Assembly (NCBI RefSeq): GCF_000307105.1
Contig: NC_018645.1
Coordinates: forward strand, 2,999,501 to 3,063,500
Length of the DNA stretch: 64,000 nt
Reading direction: 5' to 3'
From: Desulfobacula toluolica Tol2
GTDB lineage: Bacteria > Desulfobacterota > Desulfobacteria > Desulfobacterales > Desulfobacteraceae
Below are positions 47,819 to 57,751 of the stretch, one piece after another. Position 1 is the stretch's first letter. Each line of letters starts with the position of its first letter. Both the position numbers and the translations under genes were made by a program. The notes beneath the pieces are model-generated. The model was not told the DNA's origin, did not search any database, and worked only from the letters and a program-made list of their open reading frames with translations.

Positions 47819-49749
47819 ATCGGGATAGGACCCCCCATCACTGAGGAGCCCTCCCACACCACCGGACATACGGATCGCGTATCCGGCGGTTCGGCTGATC
47901 AGGCAGATTAGTTCCCGGGCAGAAATAATCCAAGAGAAAGGAAATATTTGTTTGGCAGAGCCATGACAACCCATTTAACCCTGCTCATGCGCCAGTGTTT
48001 CTTGCGGGAATTTCCGCAAGTGACGGCATATTGAAACGGTATGCCTCGTTTAAGCAGGTTCCGGATTTTCGTTCCGGGATTTTTCCACTGTTTCCATACA
48101 ACACATCTCAAGCGGCGGATAATCCAGCCGTTCAAGGACTTGAATATGTGTCTTGCTTCGGTGAGACAGTAATAATTCCACCATCCCCTGATGTACATAT
48201 TCAATTTATCAATGATCTGGGGAAGACTTAGACCACAGTTCCGGTTTGTTAATTCTCGAACCCTTTCTTTGAAGCGCTCGATTGTTTTCCGGTGTATGCG
48301 GATCTTGGTCTTGCCGCACATACTGATAAATGTGTAGCCGAGAAATTTGTCCAGCCATGGTCGGCTGACCTTGCTTTTCTCTTCATTGACCTTGAGCCTG
48401 AGCTTTACGGTTATAAACCGTGTAACACTTTTCATAACACGTTCGGCCGCTTTCTTGCTCTTGAGATATATGACAAAGTCATCAGCGTATCTGACAAATT
48501 TATGCCCTCTTTTCTCCAACTCTTTATCCAGTTCATCCAAAACGATATTTGAAATCACTGGTGAAAGAGGGCCGCCTTGAGGAGTTCCTTCAGCGGCAGA
48601 TACAACCACCCCGTCGATCATGACACCGGCTGTTAAGTAACTTCGGATAAGCTTGAGAACCCGCTTATCCTTTATTCTTTCAGCCAGACGGCTCATGAGG
48701 CGGTCATGGTTCACTCTGTCGAAAAATTTGGAAAGATCCATATTAACAGAGTGTGTATATCCTGAGAGCAGATAAACTTTGCCTTGGAGTATGGCATCAT
48801 GCTGGGATCTTCCAGGTCTGAATCCATGACTGGACTCAGAAAAATGCGGGTCCCATATTTGCTGCAATATCTCGCTGACGGCTTGCTGGATCAAACGATC
48901 CAAAACTGTTGGAATGCCGAGCAGTCTTACTCCGCCATCGGGTTTAGGAATTTCTTTCCTTTTCACCGGTAATGGCTTGTAGTTTCCCTGCAGCAACTTT
49001 CCCTTAACTTTGGGCCAGTGGCGTCTGAGGTAACCCGGTAGTTGATCAACGGTCATGTTGTCGATTCCAGGTGCCCCTTTGTTGCTACGGACCCTTTTTA
49101 ATGCTCTGAACATGTTTCCCCTTTCAAGGATAAACTCCATGAGTCGGGAACTTTCTGTCGGACTTTCGGTGATCTGTAACGCTGTGAACATTTCCATCTG
49201 CTGTGGCAATATGTCCATAAGTATACACCTCCTATTTGTCTCTATCATTTACCCGTACCATTCGGTCCGGGCACCGTTCGGGCCTTCACCGGGGTGAGTC
49301 CTCCGTGGAATTCACGGCTCGTTTTCCTGCGGCTACTATGCCCTCTGCTGACTTCTTCCATGCGGTCGGAGCAGGTTACCCTGCCCTCAGCCAATTTCTG
49401 CCGCACGCGGCATCCCAGGGCAGCATGGAAGATCTCCCGGGGTAAAACACACGTCTTTCAATACGTGGGTGCCGAGTATACGGACATTGCCTATAATGGA
49501 TAGAGGACTTTACCTTGTGTTGCAGGCTCGTCCCGCAAATGCACGCCTAACTCGATTTCTGTACGTCACCCCGTACTTTTGTGCCACTCCGCCTCGGCGA
49601 AGCCACTGCCTTCCGGAGTACCGTCACCGGGACCCCGTTGTGATAACACTATGCCCTTCGCCTCCATCTGGCTGGGCTTGGGACTTGCCTTGACTTCCAT
49701 AAAGGAAGATGCAGGCTCACCCTTAAGACGTGTGCCGTGCCCGGCACAC
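47819..49749 (-). mobile_element. Group IIC-attC intron
   Basis: 1,931 bp read on the minus strand. 5' end GTGTGCCGGGCAC preceded by exon TTGTT; 3' end CCTATCCCGAT. Domain V is visible as a GC stem at about 47864-47895 (AGCC…GATCCGTATGTCC). Splicing it out joins ATCT with AACAA and rebuilds the attC box ATCTAAC. Insertion after TTGTT on the attC bottom strand is the known target of group IIC-attC introns. Confidence 0.88.
47908..49218 (-). CDS. ltrA: Group IIC intron reverse transcriptase/maturase
   Basis: 436 residues from ATG 49218 (AGGAGG upstream). RT blocks: RRKEIPKPDG-like region, LLGIPTVLDR, FRPGRSQHDA, DLSKFFDRVNH, TPQGGPLSP, and the catalytic FVRYADDF. Maturase domain and RGWWNYY follow. 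No HNH endonuclease domain, as typical for class C. It should support splicing and target-primed retrohoming. Confidence 0.93.
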   Translation of the reverse strand: MDILPQQMEMFTALQITESPTESSRLMEFILERGNMFRALKRVRSNKGAPGIDNMTVDQLPGYLRRHWPKVKGKLLQGNYKPLPVKRKEIPKPDGGVRLLGIPTVLDRLIQQAVSEILQQIWDPHFSESSHGFRPGRSQHDAILQGKVYLLSGYTHSVNMDLSKFFDRVNHDRLMSRLAERIKDKRVLKLIRSYLTAGVMIDGVVVSAAEGTPQGGPLSPVISNIVLDELDKELEKRGHKFVRYADDFVIYLKSKKAAERVMKSVTRFITVKLRLKVNEEKSKVSRPWLDKFLGYTFISMCGKTKIRIHRKTIERFKERVRELTNRNCGLSLPQIIDKLNMYIRGWWNYYCLTEARHIFKSLNGWIIRRLRCVVWKQWKNPGTKIRNLLKRGIPFQYAVTCGNSRKKHWRMSRVKWVVMALPNKYFLSLGLFLPGN

Positions 49750-49808
49750 AACAAATCATTCCACTGGATTTCGCAAACAGCGCGAAACCAGTGAATTCAA
49801 CGTTCCAG
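49750..49808 (+). other. attC of the OLD cassette, split by the intron
   Basis: With the four bases ATCT at 47815-47818 it forms ATCTAAC. Then stem CACTGGATTTCGC / GCGAAACCAGTG with extrahelical A, and crossover G/TTCCAG at 49802. The restored box complements the cassette start TTAGATT at 46006. Confidence 0.8.
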
Positions 49809-49957
49809 GCGGCTGCGCCGCCTGGAACGCGGTGCTGACTTCGTCCAGCCCCTGGCCCCGGCGCCTTGCGCCGGAACCAGGGGCTGGACCGGTCACCGCA
49901 CGCCGATCAATCAAACTGCGTTTGCTTGATCGGCGCACGGTGCCGGTCAGCACCGCG
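49803..49957 (+). mobile_element. 155-bp ORF-less gene cassette, copy B
   Basis: Same as copies C and D by eye, borders G/TT on both sides (CAACG/TTCC and CGCG/TTAATT). Sits between the OLD cassette and the radical-SAM cassette. Confidence 0.8.
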
Positions 49958-49985
49958 TTAATTTTTTAAAATTTATATCAAAAAT

Positions 49986-51446
49986 ATGAAACGAATTCTT
50001 CTACTGAAGCCACCTTCTCCAACATTAGTTAATGGAAAAATATCAAAACTACCTCTTGAATTAATGTCTTTGGCAAGTGCTTTGAGTTCCAAGCCATTTT
50101 ATAATCTATTGGTAGAGAAATACGGAAGCATAGATAAAAAAGCAAGTGAATATCAAATTGTGATTGAAGATTTGTCGTCCTTAAAATCACTTAGTCAAAA
50201 GAATATTAGTAGTTTGGAGTGCTTTGATCTTGTAGGAATTACGTCAACCACCTCACAAATAAACCAGGCTGTGAATATCTGTTCGATTCTGAAAGAAAAA
50301 AATCCGAATGCAAAATTTGTAATTGGCGGACCGCACGCTTCTCTGGCAAAAGAACAATTACTGGTGTACAATCTATTTGATGTAATTAATGTTGGAGAAG
50401 GTATTGAAAGTTTCCCACTAATTGCGAGTGACATTCTAAATGATGCTCCTTTTTATCGTGCTGAGAATATCATTTATGATGGGCATAGAAACTATAAGGA
50501 CACTTCGAAATCATTAGTTTCCATAAATAATTATCCTCTCTCTTCGAATTCCATAACATTGCTTGATTTGAGTCTCTATGACACATCAGGATTTATAGCG
50601 CATGACGGTATAATCAAAACCCCTATTGCGTTAATTCAGACAAGCATAGGGTGCAATCATAACTGTTCCTTTTGTTCAATACCCCAAATATATAACTATA
50701 GAAAATTTGTTTGTCTTGAACGAATATGCGAAGAATTTATTCAATATTTTAAAAATGGGATAAGGTTATTTCATATAGTCGATGATACATTTAGCGATCC
50801 TTTTGGAAGACCATTAGAATTATCAACGCTCTTAAATAATACATTCAGGCAAGGGATGATAGAGTGGGTTTTTAATATTAGAGCAGACGATTTGGTAAAC
50901 AGATATCTTGATAATCTTAGTGGAAATAATTTTAAAAATTTAGTTTGGTACTTCAATCAACTTTCTAAAAGTGGATGTCGAGGTATCAGTATTGGAGTTG
51001 AAACTGGGGATTCATCACTTTTAAAAAGGATAAATAAAAGAACAAGTCTATCTTGTGTCTCTTTATTGACTGATGCAGCAAAAGAAGCCGGATTGGGAGT
51101 TAAATGGTATTTGATGGTAGGTCTTCCTGGTCAAAATTGGAATTCCATATTTAAAACAGCAGATTTTATAACTAAAAACGTACCAACCGGGATGGCTGTT
51201 AGCTTTTTCATCCCTCATATTGGGACAGAATTCTTTAGCGATAAAAGAATTAAGTTTGAGTCAAACAATTTTAATGATTTTCTTTCATGTCCTGAGCCCA
51301 AAGATAGATACCAGAAAACATTGAAATCAATTATTAGCACTGATGTGATGAACAATGAAGAAATTACAAAAGCAAGAAATTTTTTAATTGATACTTTTTT
51401 AGAAAACAAAGGCAAAAAACAAGGAGTTGAAAAATGTGGCCTATGA
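49986..51446 (+). CDS. B12-binding-type radical SAM enzyme, cassette gene
   Basis: 486 residues. N-terminal about 160 residues resemble a cobalamin-binding fold (KRILLLKPPSPT; VIGGPHASLAKEQ; INVGEGIESF). Radical SAM cluster motif CNHNCSFC at residues 223-230, followed by DDTFSDPFGR, GCRGISIGVETGD and a C-terminal extension. Such enzymes do methylations or rearrangements on unactivated carbons; the substrate is unknown. First gene of a three-gene cassette with overlapping or close genes, so the product is probably processed by the PRTase-like and HD partners. Confidence 0.8.
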   Translation: MKRILLLKPPSPTLVNGKISKLPLELMSLASALSSKPFYNLLVEKYGSIDKKASEYQIVIEDLSSLKSLSQKNISSLECFDLVGITSTTSQINQAVNICSILKEKNPNAKFVIGGPHASLAKEQLLVYNLFDVINVGEGIESFPLIASDILNDAPFYRAENIIYDGHRNYKDTSKSLVSINNYPLSSNSITLLDLSLYDTSGFIAHDGIIKTPIALIQTSIGCNHNCSFCSIPQIYNYRKFVCLERICEEFIQYFKNGIRLFHIVDDTFSDPFGRPLELSTLLNNTFRQGMIEWVFNIRADDLVNRYLDNLSGNNFKNLVWYFNQLSKSGCRGISIGVETGDSSLLKRINKRTSLSCVSLLTDAAKEAGLGVKWYLMVGLPGQNWNSIFKTADFITKNVPTGMAVSFFIPHIGTEFFSDKRIKFESNNFNDFLSCPEPKDRYQKTLKSIISTDVMNNEEITKARNFLIDTFLENKGKKQGVEKCGL

Positions 51447-52282
51447 TTAATAACATTGGTGGAGTCGTTGTTTTAATTATTGTCGTTTTGGCATCAGTAA
51501 GGACCATTTTTGATGTGGCAGATGGATTCGGTTTTCTACCAACAAGGTTGAAGAATCTACTGAAAGTAAAAAGAATTAGAGAAGTTAATGAAATACTTCA
51601 AGAAGTTGGCTTGCTTTCAAAATATGATCAGATTTCTTCTTTTTCAGATAGATTGTTTCACGGAGAGCGACATTTAATAAACAATGAAGAAGCATATAAG
51701 GCTATAGATTTTTTTATTATCGAGTCGATCGAGAAAGGCGACTATCAGATCGATAGCAATACAGTTCAAAGAGTTGAATACTTTATAAATTTAAGGAAAA
51801 CTTATTACAATAATGAAGAAAACCTAATTAAAATAGCGAAAGCATTTGCTTCGTATATTTATTATGAATCAAAAAAAGAGAATATTTATTACGATTACAT
51901 AGCAACACCCTCTACTTCTGCCCTTGTTCTAAATTTTGTAGTATCTAAAATTTTAGGAAAACCTCTATTAGTTTTTGACATCAATACTGGCACAAAAAAT
52001 AACAATCTTGATTGGTTTTTAGTTGGGCAAAACACATCAACTAATTTAAGCAACACCAAAGCTATCATTGTTGACGAATCTTTTGTAAACGGTGGCGAAC
52101 TGAGTGATGTCTATGATTTTTTGACGAAACATAGTATAAAATCAGGGCATCTATTTGCAATATTCCGCAGATCTGAGGGGAATACTAAAAATTATCCCAA
52201 CTTGTATAAAAATGTAAAATATCATGTGATGAGAGAACTTGGAAACGATGAATTGGCTAATGCGGGGAAAAAACCATGGTGA
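51434..52282 (+). CDS. Membrane-anchored phosphoribosyltransferase-like protein
   Basis: 282 residues; starts inside the radical SAM gene (13-base overlap) with AAGGAG upstream. An N-terminal helix (about 5-25) anchors it. The C-terminal half resembles a type I phosphoribosyltransferase: DYIATPSTSALVLNFV and a PRPP-loop-like IIVDESFVNGGE near residue 210. A Gly-Gly replaces the usual Thr-Gly-Gly-Thr tail, so PRPP use is uncertain. Confidence 0.65.
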   Translation: MWPMINNIGGVVVLIIVVLASVRTIFDVADGFGFLPTRLKNLLKVKRIREVNEILQEVGLLSKYDQISSFSDRLFHGERHLINNEEAYKAIDFFIIESIEKGDYQIDSNTVQRVEYFINLRKTYYNNEENLIKIAKAFASYIYYESKKENIYYDYIATPSTSALVLNFVVSKILGKPLLVFDINTGTKNNNLDWFLVGQNTSTNLSNTKAIIVDESFVNGGELSDVYDFLTKHSIKSGHLFAIFRRSEGNTKNYPNLYKNVKYHVMRELGNDELANAGKKPW

Positions 52283-52325
52283 TTCTAAAAAAACAATTCT
52301 ATCTCCAATTTTTCAGGTGAGTCCA

Positions 52326-52928
52326 ATGTACGAAAAAATTATAAAATTTATTAAGCCTTTTTATAAAAAAAACACTTTATCTCATGATTATTCCCATGCC
52401 ATAAGTGTTTATGAGAATGTTAAACGAATATGTAAAAAAGAATCTCTTGAGGGTGAAGTAGCAAAAATTTCGGCCCTGTTTCATGACATAATCCAGTTAA
52501 AAGATAAGTCTGGAGAGGATGTTGTAGCATCTGCGGCTATCGCTAAAGATTTCTTGATCAGACAAGGAGTCGATAAAGAAACATATGACCAGGTGCATAC
52601 TTCAATTATTGAATCATCGTGGGACTTTTTCGATAAATCTAAAAAATTATCATCTATGCAATCTTACCTGTTAAGGGATGCTGATTTTCTAGAATCAATT
52701 GGTACCCATGGGTTAGTAAGAGTTTTTTCATATTCAGGTGAAAATAGAATTGTTTTCGGGTTTCCCCCTTTTATTGAGAAAGAAAACACGGCGTATAATC
52801 ATATCAATAATAAATTACTTAAAATGAAAGATTATTTTCATTTTAAGACTGCCCTTGCGGAGGCTGAACGTAGACATAAATACATGCGACAATTTTTAGA
52901 CCAATATAGTAAAGAAACCAAATGGTAA
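52326..52928 (+). CDS. HD-domain phosphohydrolase
   Basis: 200 residues from ATG 52326, chosen for AGGTGAG just upstream and the 43-base gap to the previous stop. HD superfamily: HDYSHA (His20-Asp21), LFHDII (His53-Asp54) and a late LRDADFLE. Related proteins hydrolyse phosphate esters of nucleotides. Third gene of the radical-SAM trio; a nucleotide-type product is therefore inferred for the system. Confidence 0.78.
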   Translation: MYEKIIKFIKPFYKKNTLSHDYSHAISVYENVKRICKKESLEGEVAKISALFHDIIQLKDKSGEDVVASAAIAKDFLIRQGVDKETYDQVHTSIIESSWDFFDKSKKLSSMQSYLLRDADFLESIGTHGLVRVFSYSGENRIVFGFPPFIEKENTAYNHINNKLLKMKDYFHFKTALAEAERRHKYMRQFLDQYSKETKW

Positions 52929-52938
52929 CATTTTTCCA

Positions 52939-52983
52939 TTCAAACAAGCCAAATGAACCGGATAAACCGGTTATTTGGAAACG
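52939..52983 (+). other. attC of the radical-SAM cassette, interrupted at the crossover by RIT copy 2
   Basis: TTCAAAC box, stem CCAAATGAACCGG / CCGGTTATTTGG with extrahelical G, then AAACG. The TT (TTAAAAA) resumes at 56069 after the RIT unit. Confidence 0.72.
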
Positions 52984-53187
52984 AACCGCGCGGTCAGAAC
53001 AAAAGTTATGTGCAATTGGAAGGTGCCTGAAGTAAAAAGATAAGAAAAACTCCGTTCAGTAACGAACAGTGGCATAACTTTATTTCTATGGCAACACCTA
53101 AAATCTATAAAAAATGAATTTTAAGCGCACTGATCCATAAAAACAGATATTTTTAAAAAAACAAGTAATATCCAGATCGTATTCCGG

Positions 53188-54162
53188 CTATGTGCGAAGC
53201 TCTTGAAAACTAAAAATAACACCTCCGTTTTTTATAAGCTCATTCATAAAAATGACGCCGGGTAGTTTTTCCATTGCCTGCCGTACTTTTTGCATTGAAG
53301 GATGGATGTAAATTTCGGTGCTTCTCGTTGTTGAATGTCCCATTAAGCTTTTAATCACAAGCATATCCACTTCTTGATCATTGAGATGGGAGGCAAAGGA
53401 ATGGCGCAGAGTATGACAAGACACATTGAACCGGGTTTGCAGGCCTGATTTTAAAACGATCTTTTTGAAGTTGTCCTCCATGGTACGAATGGCCAGACGG
53501 TTTCCTTTTTTTGAGATAAACAGGGCATTTCGATACTCATTTTTATAAAAAAAGGTTCTTACGGCGAGATATTCCGACAGGATCTGGAACAATTCATCGC
53601 TCAAGTGAAGCGTGCGGATTCTTTTTCCTTTTCCAGTCACGGTGATTTCTTTGGTTTTTAAATCAATATTGGTGAGGTCCAGGCCGAAGACTTCTCCGAT
53701 CCTGAGACCGCATAAATACATCAGGGCATATATGGCATAATCCCGGACACCAAGGCATGTACTTCGGTCGATGGTATCTAAAAATTGTTTGATCTGTTTG
53801 GCGGTCAAAGCATCCGGACGGTTTCGATATCCCTGTCGGACTTTTAGAATATTCTTAAAAGGCAAATCTTCAGATTCATCCACCTCCTGGAGTCTTAAAT
53901 AATGAGAATAACTTCGCAGGGTAAACAATTTTCGGTTCAGAGACCCGCCGCAGTTTTTACGCTTAACCTTTAAATATTGCTGGAAGTCCATCACCACAGG
54001 ACCGGTGATTGTTTCATGCTGGTGTTCATCCATGAAAGCTTTAAAAAGCTTAAGGTCACAACGATTACTTTTAATAGTCTGTTCACTGATGTCATACACG
54101 GTTGATCGATAATTCATATACGATTCAATATGGCTAAAAAAATTAGTTGTGTTTACTCCCAT
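53188..54162 (-). CDS. RIT tyrosine recombinase, third gene (copy 2)
   Basis: 324 residues, identical protein to that at 42759. Complete catalytic residues (CGLRIGE, HTLRH, MGHSTT, EIYIH). Confidence 0.9.
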   Translation of the reverse strand: MGVNTTNFFSHIESYMNYRSTVYDISEQTIKSNRCDLKLFKAFMDEHQHETITGPVVMDFQQYLKVKRKNCGGSLNRKLFTLRSYSHYLRLQEVDESEDLPFKNILKVRQGYRNRPDALTAKQIKQFLDTIDRSTCLGVRDYAIYALMYLCGLRIGEVFGLDLTNIDLKTKEITVTGKGKRIRTLHLSDELFQILSEYLAVRTFFYKNEYRNALFISKKGNRLAIRTMEDNFKKIVLKSGLQTRFNVSCHTLRHSFASHLNDQEVDMLVIKSLMGHSTTRSTEIYIHPSMQKVRQAMEKLPGVIFMNELIKNGGVIFSFQELRT

Positions 54163-55061
54163 GACATCCTCCCATTAATAACCAGCTGATTTAAGGCTTC
54201 CTGTTTAAAACTGTCATCCACCTTGATGTAAATTGCGGTTTCAGCCGTATTGGAATGTCCCATCATCGCCTGGATGGCATGAAGCGGTACCCTGGCGTGA
54301 TACATTTCAGTGGCAAAGGAGTGCCTGAGTACATGGGGAGTAATTCTTTCTGTGATACCGGCTTTTTTGCAATACTGCCTCAATTTTCTTTGAACCCGAT
54401 CGGTTGAGATGGCCGTACCACTTTCAACCGGGAACATGGGATCTTTTTTAAATTTTAATGTCTTTGGGTGGGACAGATATGCCAAAAGATTGTCATATAA
54501 TTTATCCACCACAAATAAAGCCCGCTGTTTTTTGTTTTTCCCTTTTACCCGCAAAAGCCCGATTTTAGGACCATGCCCGGGTTCAAAAGATCCAATGACA
54601 AGCCGGGTAAGCTCACTGACCCTTAAACCAAGCGCCCACAAAAAAGATAGGATAAGGTGATTTCGATTCTCCATCCAGGTGGACCGGTCGATACTGTTTA
54701 ATAATTTAAAAACAATGGCTTTTGATACCGGCATAACTGTGCTGGGGCCGTTTTTCTTTAACTTGGGCAATGCTTGGGCCGGACTTTTTGCCATGATATC
54801 CAGTTTAACCAACATGGTATAAAATGTTTTTAAGGCGGATCGATGATGTTCCATCCGGCTGTAACTGAAACCTTCTTGTTTTAAATGTGCTATCCACTGA
54901 CAAATGTGCGTCCCCTGGGCCTGGGTGACAGGGATGTTGTTCTGCTCTTTTAAATACCGGGCAAACTTGCCCATACAGGAAGCATAATTTTCAACGGTTT
55001 GATTGGCGTATCCACAGACATCAGACAACTGTGTTCTGTATTCATCCAACAGAGCAATCAT
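54153..55061 (-). CDS. RIT tyrosine recombinase, second gene (copy 2)
   Basis: 302 residues, identical to that at 43724. Catalytic residues in LGLRVSE, HVLRH, MGHSNT and AIYIK. Confidence 0.9.
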   Translation of the reverse strand: MIALLDEYRTQLSDVCGYANQTVENYASCMGKFARYLKEQNNIPVTQAQGTHICQWIAHLKQEGFSYSRMEHHRSALKTFYTMLVKLDIMAKSPAQALPKLKKNGPSTVMPVSKAIVFKLLNSIDRSTWMENRNHLILSFLWALGLRVSELTRLVIGSFEPGHGPKIGLLRVKGKNKKQRALFVVDKLYDNLLAYLSHPKTLKFKKDPMFPVESGTAISTDRVQRKLRQYCKKAGITERITPHVLRHSFATEMYHARVPLHAIQAMMGHSNTAETAIYIKVDDSFKQEALNQLVINGRMSWE

Positions 55062-55945
55062 GGACTCACCTCCGCGTTTAACCCCATATAAGGGTGGACC
55101 TGCATATATACCGCATATTGATCCGGATTAAGGTGAGTATATTTCCGGGTGCTGTTGCTTCGCACATGCCCCAGGACATGCCTGGTTATTTCTGGATCGG
55201 ACACCTTGTTCAAATGGGTCGCAGCCGTATGACGAAAAAGATGGGCATGAAAATACTTATCAATATCAAGCGAATCTGCCGCCTTTTGGAAGATATCACG
55301 CAAGGTTCGTGGAGAAAGCCGTTTGTTCCTTTTAGATAAAAACAAGGGCCCTTGTTCTTCATTAAGAAAAGAAAAATACTGGTCCAGAATATGGCATAAA
55401 ACCTTCGGCATGATCAGCGGTCTTTGTTTTCCCCCCTTTTCTGTGATTTGCAAAAGCCCGGTTTCAATGTCCACGTCTTCTATGTTCAGACAAAGAACAG
55501 AGGATAGTCTCAGACCAAGGAGCCCAAGCATCATAATCATGACAAGGTTTCTGTACCCTGCAGTATCGGATGCCAGGCGATAAAAAAAAGTCAAAAGGGT
55601 ATTGAACTCTTCGATGGTCAAAAAATGCGGGATTGTCTTTTCAATCTTGGGATAGGGAAAGTCTGAGGCAATATTGATTTTTATCCATCCGTTCATTTTT
55701 AAAAAATGGTAAAATTGCCTCAAGCTCCAGATGCGGGCTTTTCTGACATGAATTGAAGGACTCTGATATTGGGTAATAAATTCTTTTAAATGCTTGTACG
55801 AGATAGCCTGGAGTGAGTCTACCGGCACTTTGTCAAGGAACCGGGCAAACTCATTTAGTCTTACCCTTAATGATTGAATGGATCTGGTTGCAAAATTTGA
55901 CACTTTACAATAATCGAGAAAATGGTCTATCTTGATTTCCAGCAT
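55058..55945 (-). CDS. RIT tyrosine recombinase, first gene (copy 2)
   Basis: 295 residues, identical to that at 44629. Same four-base overlap with the second gene. Confidence 0.9.
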   Translation of the reverse strand: MLEIKIDHFLDYCKVSNFATRSIQSLRVRLNEFARFLDKVPVDSLQAISYKHLKEFITQYQSPSIHVRKARIWSLRQFYHFLKMNGWIKINIASDFPYPKIEKTIPHFLTIEEFNTLLTFFYRLASDTAGYRNLVMIMMLGLLGLRLSSVLCLNIEDVDIETGLLQITEKGGKQRPLIMPKVLCHILDQYFSFLNEEQGPLFLSKRNKRLSPRTLRDIFQKAADSLDIDKYFHAHLFRHTAATHLNKVSDPEITRHVLGHVRSNSTRKYTHLNPDQYAVYMQVHPYMGLNAEVSP

Positions 55946-56083
55946 AGAGGATCTCCTTTCTTTTTGGGAGAAAAGTTAAAAATATCTGTTTGGGAGGTTC
56001 TCTATGCTTCTACTACAATTTTTACACCTTACAAATTCCTTTTTTTTTCTAACCGCGGGGTTTGGGGGTTAAAAAGGATAGTT

Positions 56084-56800
56084 ATGAGTCAAACTGAAGT
56101 GTTAGCAATATGGGGAGCAGTTACCGGGACAATTGGTACCGTTGCTGGTTTGCTTGGGCTTTGGCTAAGATTTAGACAGCACGGTTTAGATAAGACCAAA
56201 CTCCTCTGCGAGTCGTCTTTTGGTTTTAACTCGCCAAATCAACCTTTGCACAAGTTGACTATCCGATCCATTGGTAGAAGGCCTGTTACAATTGACAATA
56301 TCAGATACTTCATTACACCAAGAGATTGGAAGCAAAGACTTACCAAGCCTTGGCAGCATAAAAATGGGCGTTGGCTTTGGCATCAAGAACCGAAGCAAAA
56401 AGCAAAGCTTGGCGAAGGTGAAAAAACGGAAATTAGTATTTCACTTCCAGATGGAATAGCCATCACAGAAATATATAAAGTTGAAGTAATAGATCAGGCG
56501 GGCAAAGCGTGGCCTGTTAACTGGCAGGGCAGCTCAAGGCTACAAAAGCTGGCAACTCAGGATACATTGGACGAGCTTACCAAAGAAAATGACAAGCGAC
56601 TAGTTAGTGCTACAGGCTACCGCTTAGGTGAAAAGTTTTTCTTGGAGACCAAATTCAATACAAAACCAGGTCGCACAGGCATTCCTTGCGGGAGAGGCTT
56701 TTGGTTTCTTGATGCACAGAAGTACCAAGAGAAGCTAAAGAGCATAAAAGATGTTCAGTTTGATAAGTTCTTAACTGGTGAAATTGAAGAGCTAACGTAG
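56084..56800 (+). CDS. Membrane-anchored hypothetical protein, cassette gene
   Basis: 238 residues from ATG 56084 (AAGGATA site), 15 bases into the cassette. One N-terminal membrane helix (about 6-25), then a soluble, Trp- and Lys-rich, probably beta-rich domain. No family recognised. An upstream in-frame extension into RIT sequence is rejected because it would cross the cassette border. A surface or sensor role cannot be stated. Confidence 0.65.
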   Translation: MSQTEVLAIWGAVTGTIGTVAGLLGLWLRFRQHGLDKTKLLCESSFGFNSPNQPLHKLTIRSIGRRPVTIDNIRYFITPRDWKQRLTKPWQHKNGRWLWHQEPKQKAKLGEGEKTEISISLPDGIAITEIYKVEVIDQAGKAWPVNWQGSSRLQKLATQDTLDELTKENDKRLVSATGYRLGEKFFLETKFNTKPGRTGIPCGRGFWFLDAQKYQEKLKSIKDVQFDKFLTGEIEELT

Positions 56801-56802
56801 CA

Positions 56803-56866
56803 ATTTAACGAATAATTGTTGCACTGGACCCGCAAGCAGTGTGGGCCAGTGAACGCCACGTTCAAT
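56803..56866 (+). other. attC site
   Basis: ATTTAAC (fits RYYYAAC), stem CACTGGACCC / GGGCCAGTG with extrahelical A, crossover G/TTCAAT at 56860. The box complements the cassette start TTAAA at 56069. Confidence 0.82.
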
Positions 56867-57751
56867 ACTTGGATTAATATAATAAAATGAAAAAAAAAGA
56901 ACTCCAAGAATATCTTAATCATTATATTCATTCTGATGAACCAGCACATTTTCATCCTCATGAAACTGAAAACATTTTAGTGTCTGATATACCAGACGAT
57001 ATTGAAATTGAAATTTGTGAACTTGATGCAAAAGGCATTCGTCACATCGAGCTTGAGGGTACGTTCAAAAAACAAAACGGTAAATTGCATCTCAATATGA
57101 CGCATGACTGGTATCGCAAGTGGTGGACCGCTCCATTAGGTATGGCACACCATATGGACCTTATAAAACGCCTCGTTGAGTTTAGACAAAAAGAAGAAAA
57201 AAATATCGAAGATATTGAATTCGATGATGAAGGTGATTGGTGTCATTTATATTATTCGATTGTCATTCCTAAAGAAATCAAAACTCTATATCAAGCATAT
57301 GATTTCGGTGTCGATTTTTCAATTTGGAAAGATAGGATACTTCATAGTGTCCAGAATAGAATTGGGTCGATTGTAAATGAAATTGCGAATGAATACTCAT
57401 CGTTTAAATCGCTCGAATTTCCAGAGCTAATCGAACGGGTGGGGAATGAAACGAATCCCAATATTAAGGGTAGGTTGCTTGAAGAACTGATGTGCAAATT
57501 TTTCAGCTTTGTCAAAGGATTTGAAGTTATCGAAAGATTGAAAACAGAGACTGAGGAAATTGATCTGGTGATTTTGAACAAATCAACAACCCCTATATGG
57601 CAAAAAGAATCATCGCTTATTTTGGTCGAATGTAAAAACTGGTCAGGGAAATGCGGTAAAAATGAGCTGGTTGTTTTTAGAGAAAAAATTTCCAATCGTA
57701 AGGGGCGAGCAAAAATTGGTTTTTTTATTTCTTGGAATGGGTTTGCTGAAA

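Larger units (their letters stand above)
52984..56068 (-). mobile_element. RIT element, copy 2
   Basis: The same 3,085 bp as copy 1, at a constant offset of 10,429 bases. It sits at the same position within another attC (between G and TT). Absence of visible differences implies very recent duplication or gene conversion. Confidence 0.85.

Noticed and set aside
55922-56083. N-terminal extension of the 238-residue cassette protein into RIT sequence
   Set aside because: The same peptide occurs at copy 1 in front of an unrelated gene; the real start at 56084 has a ribosome site inside the cassette.
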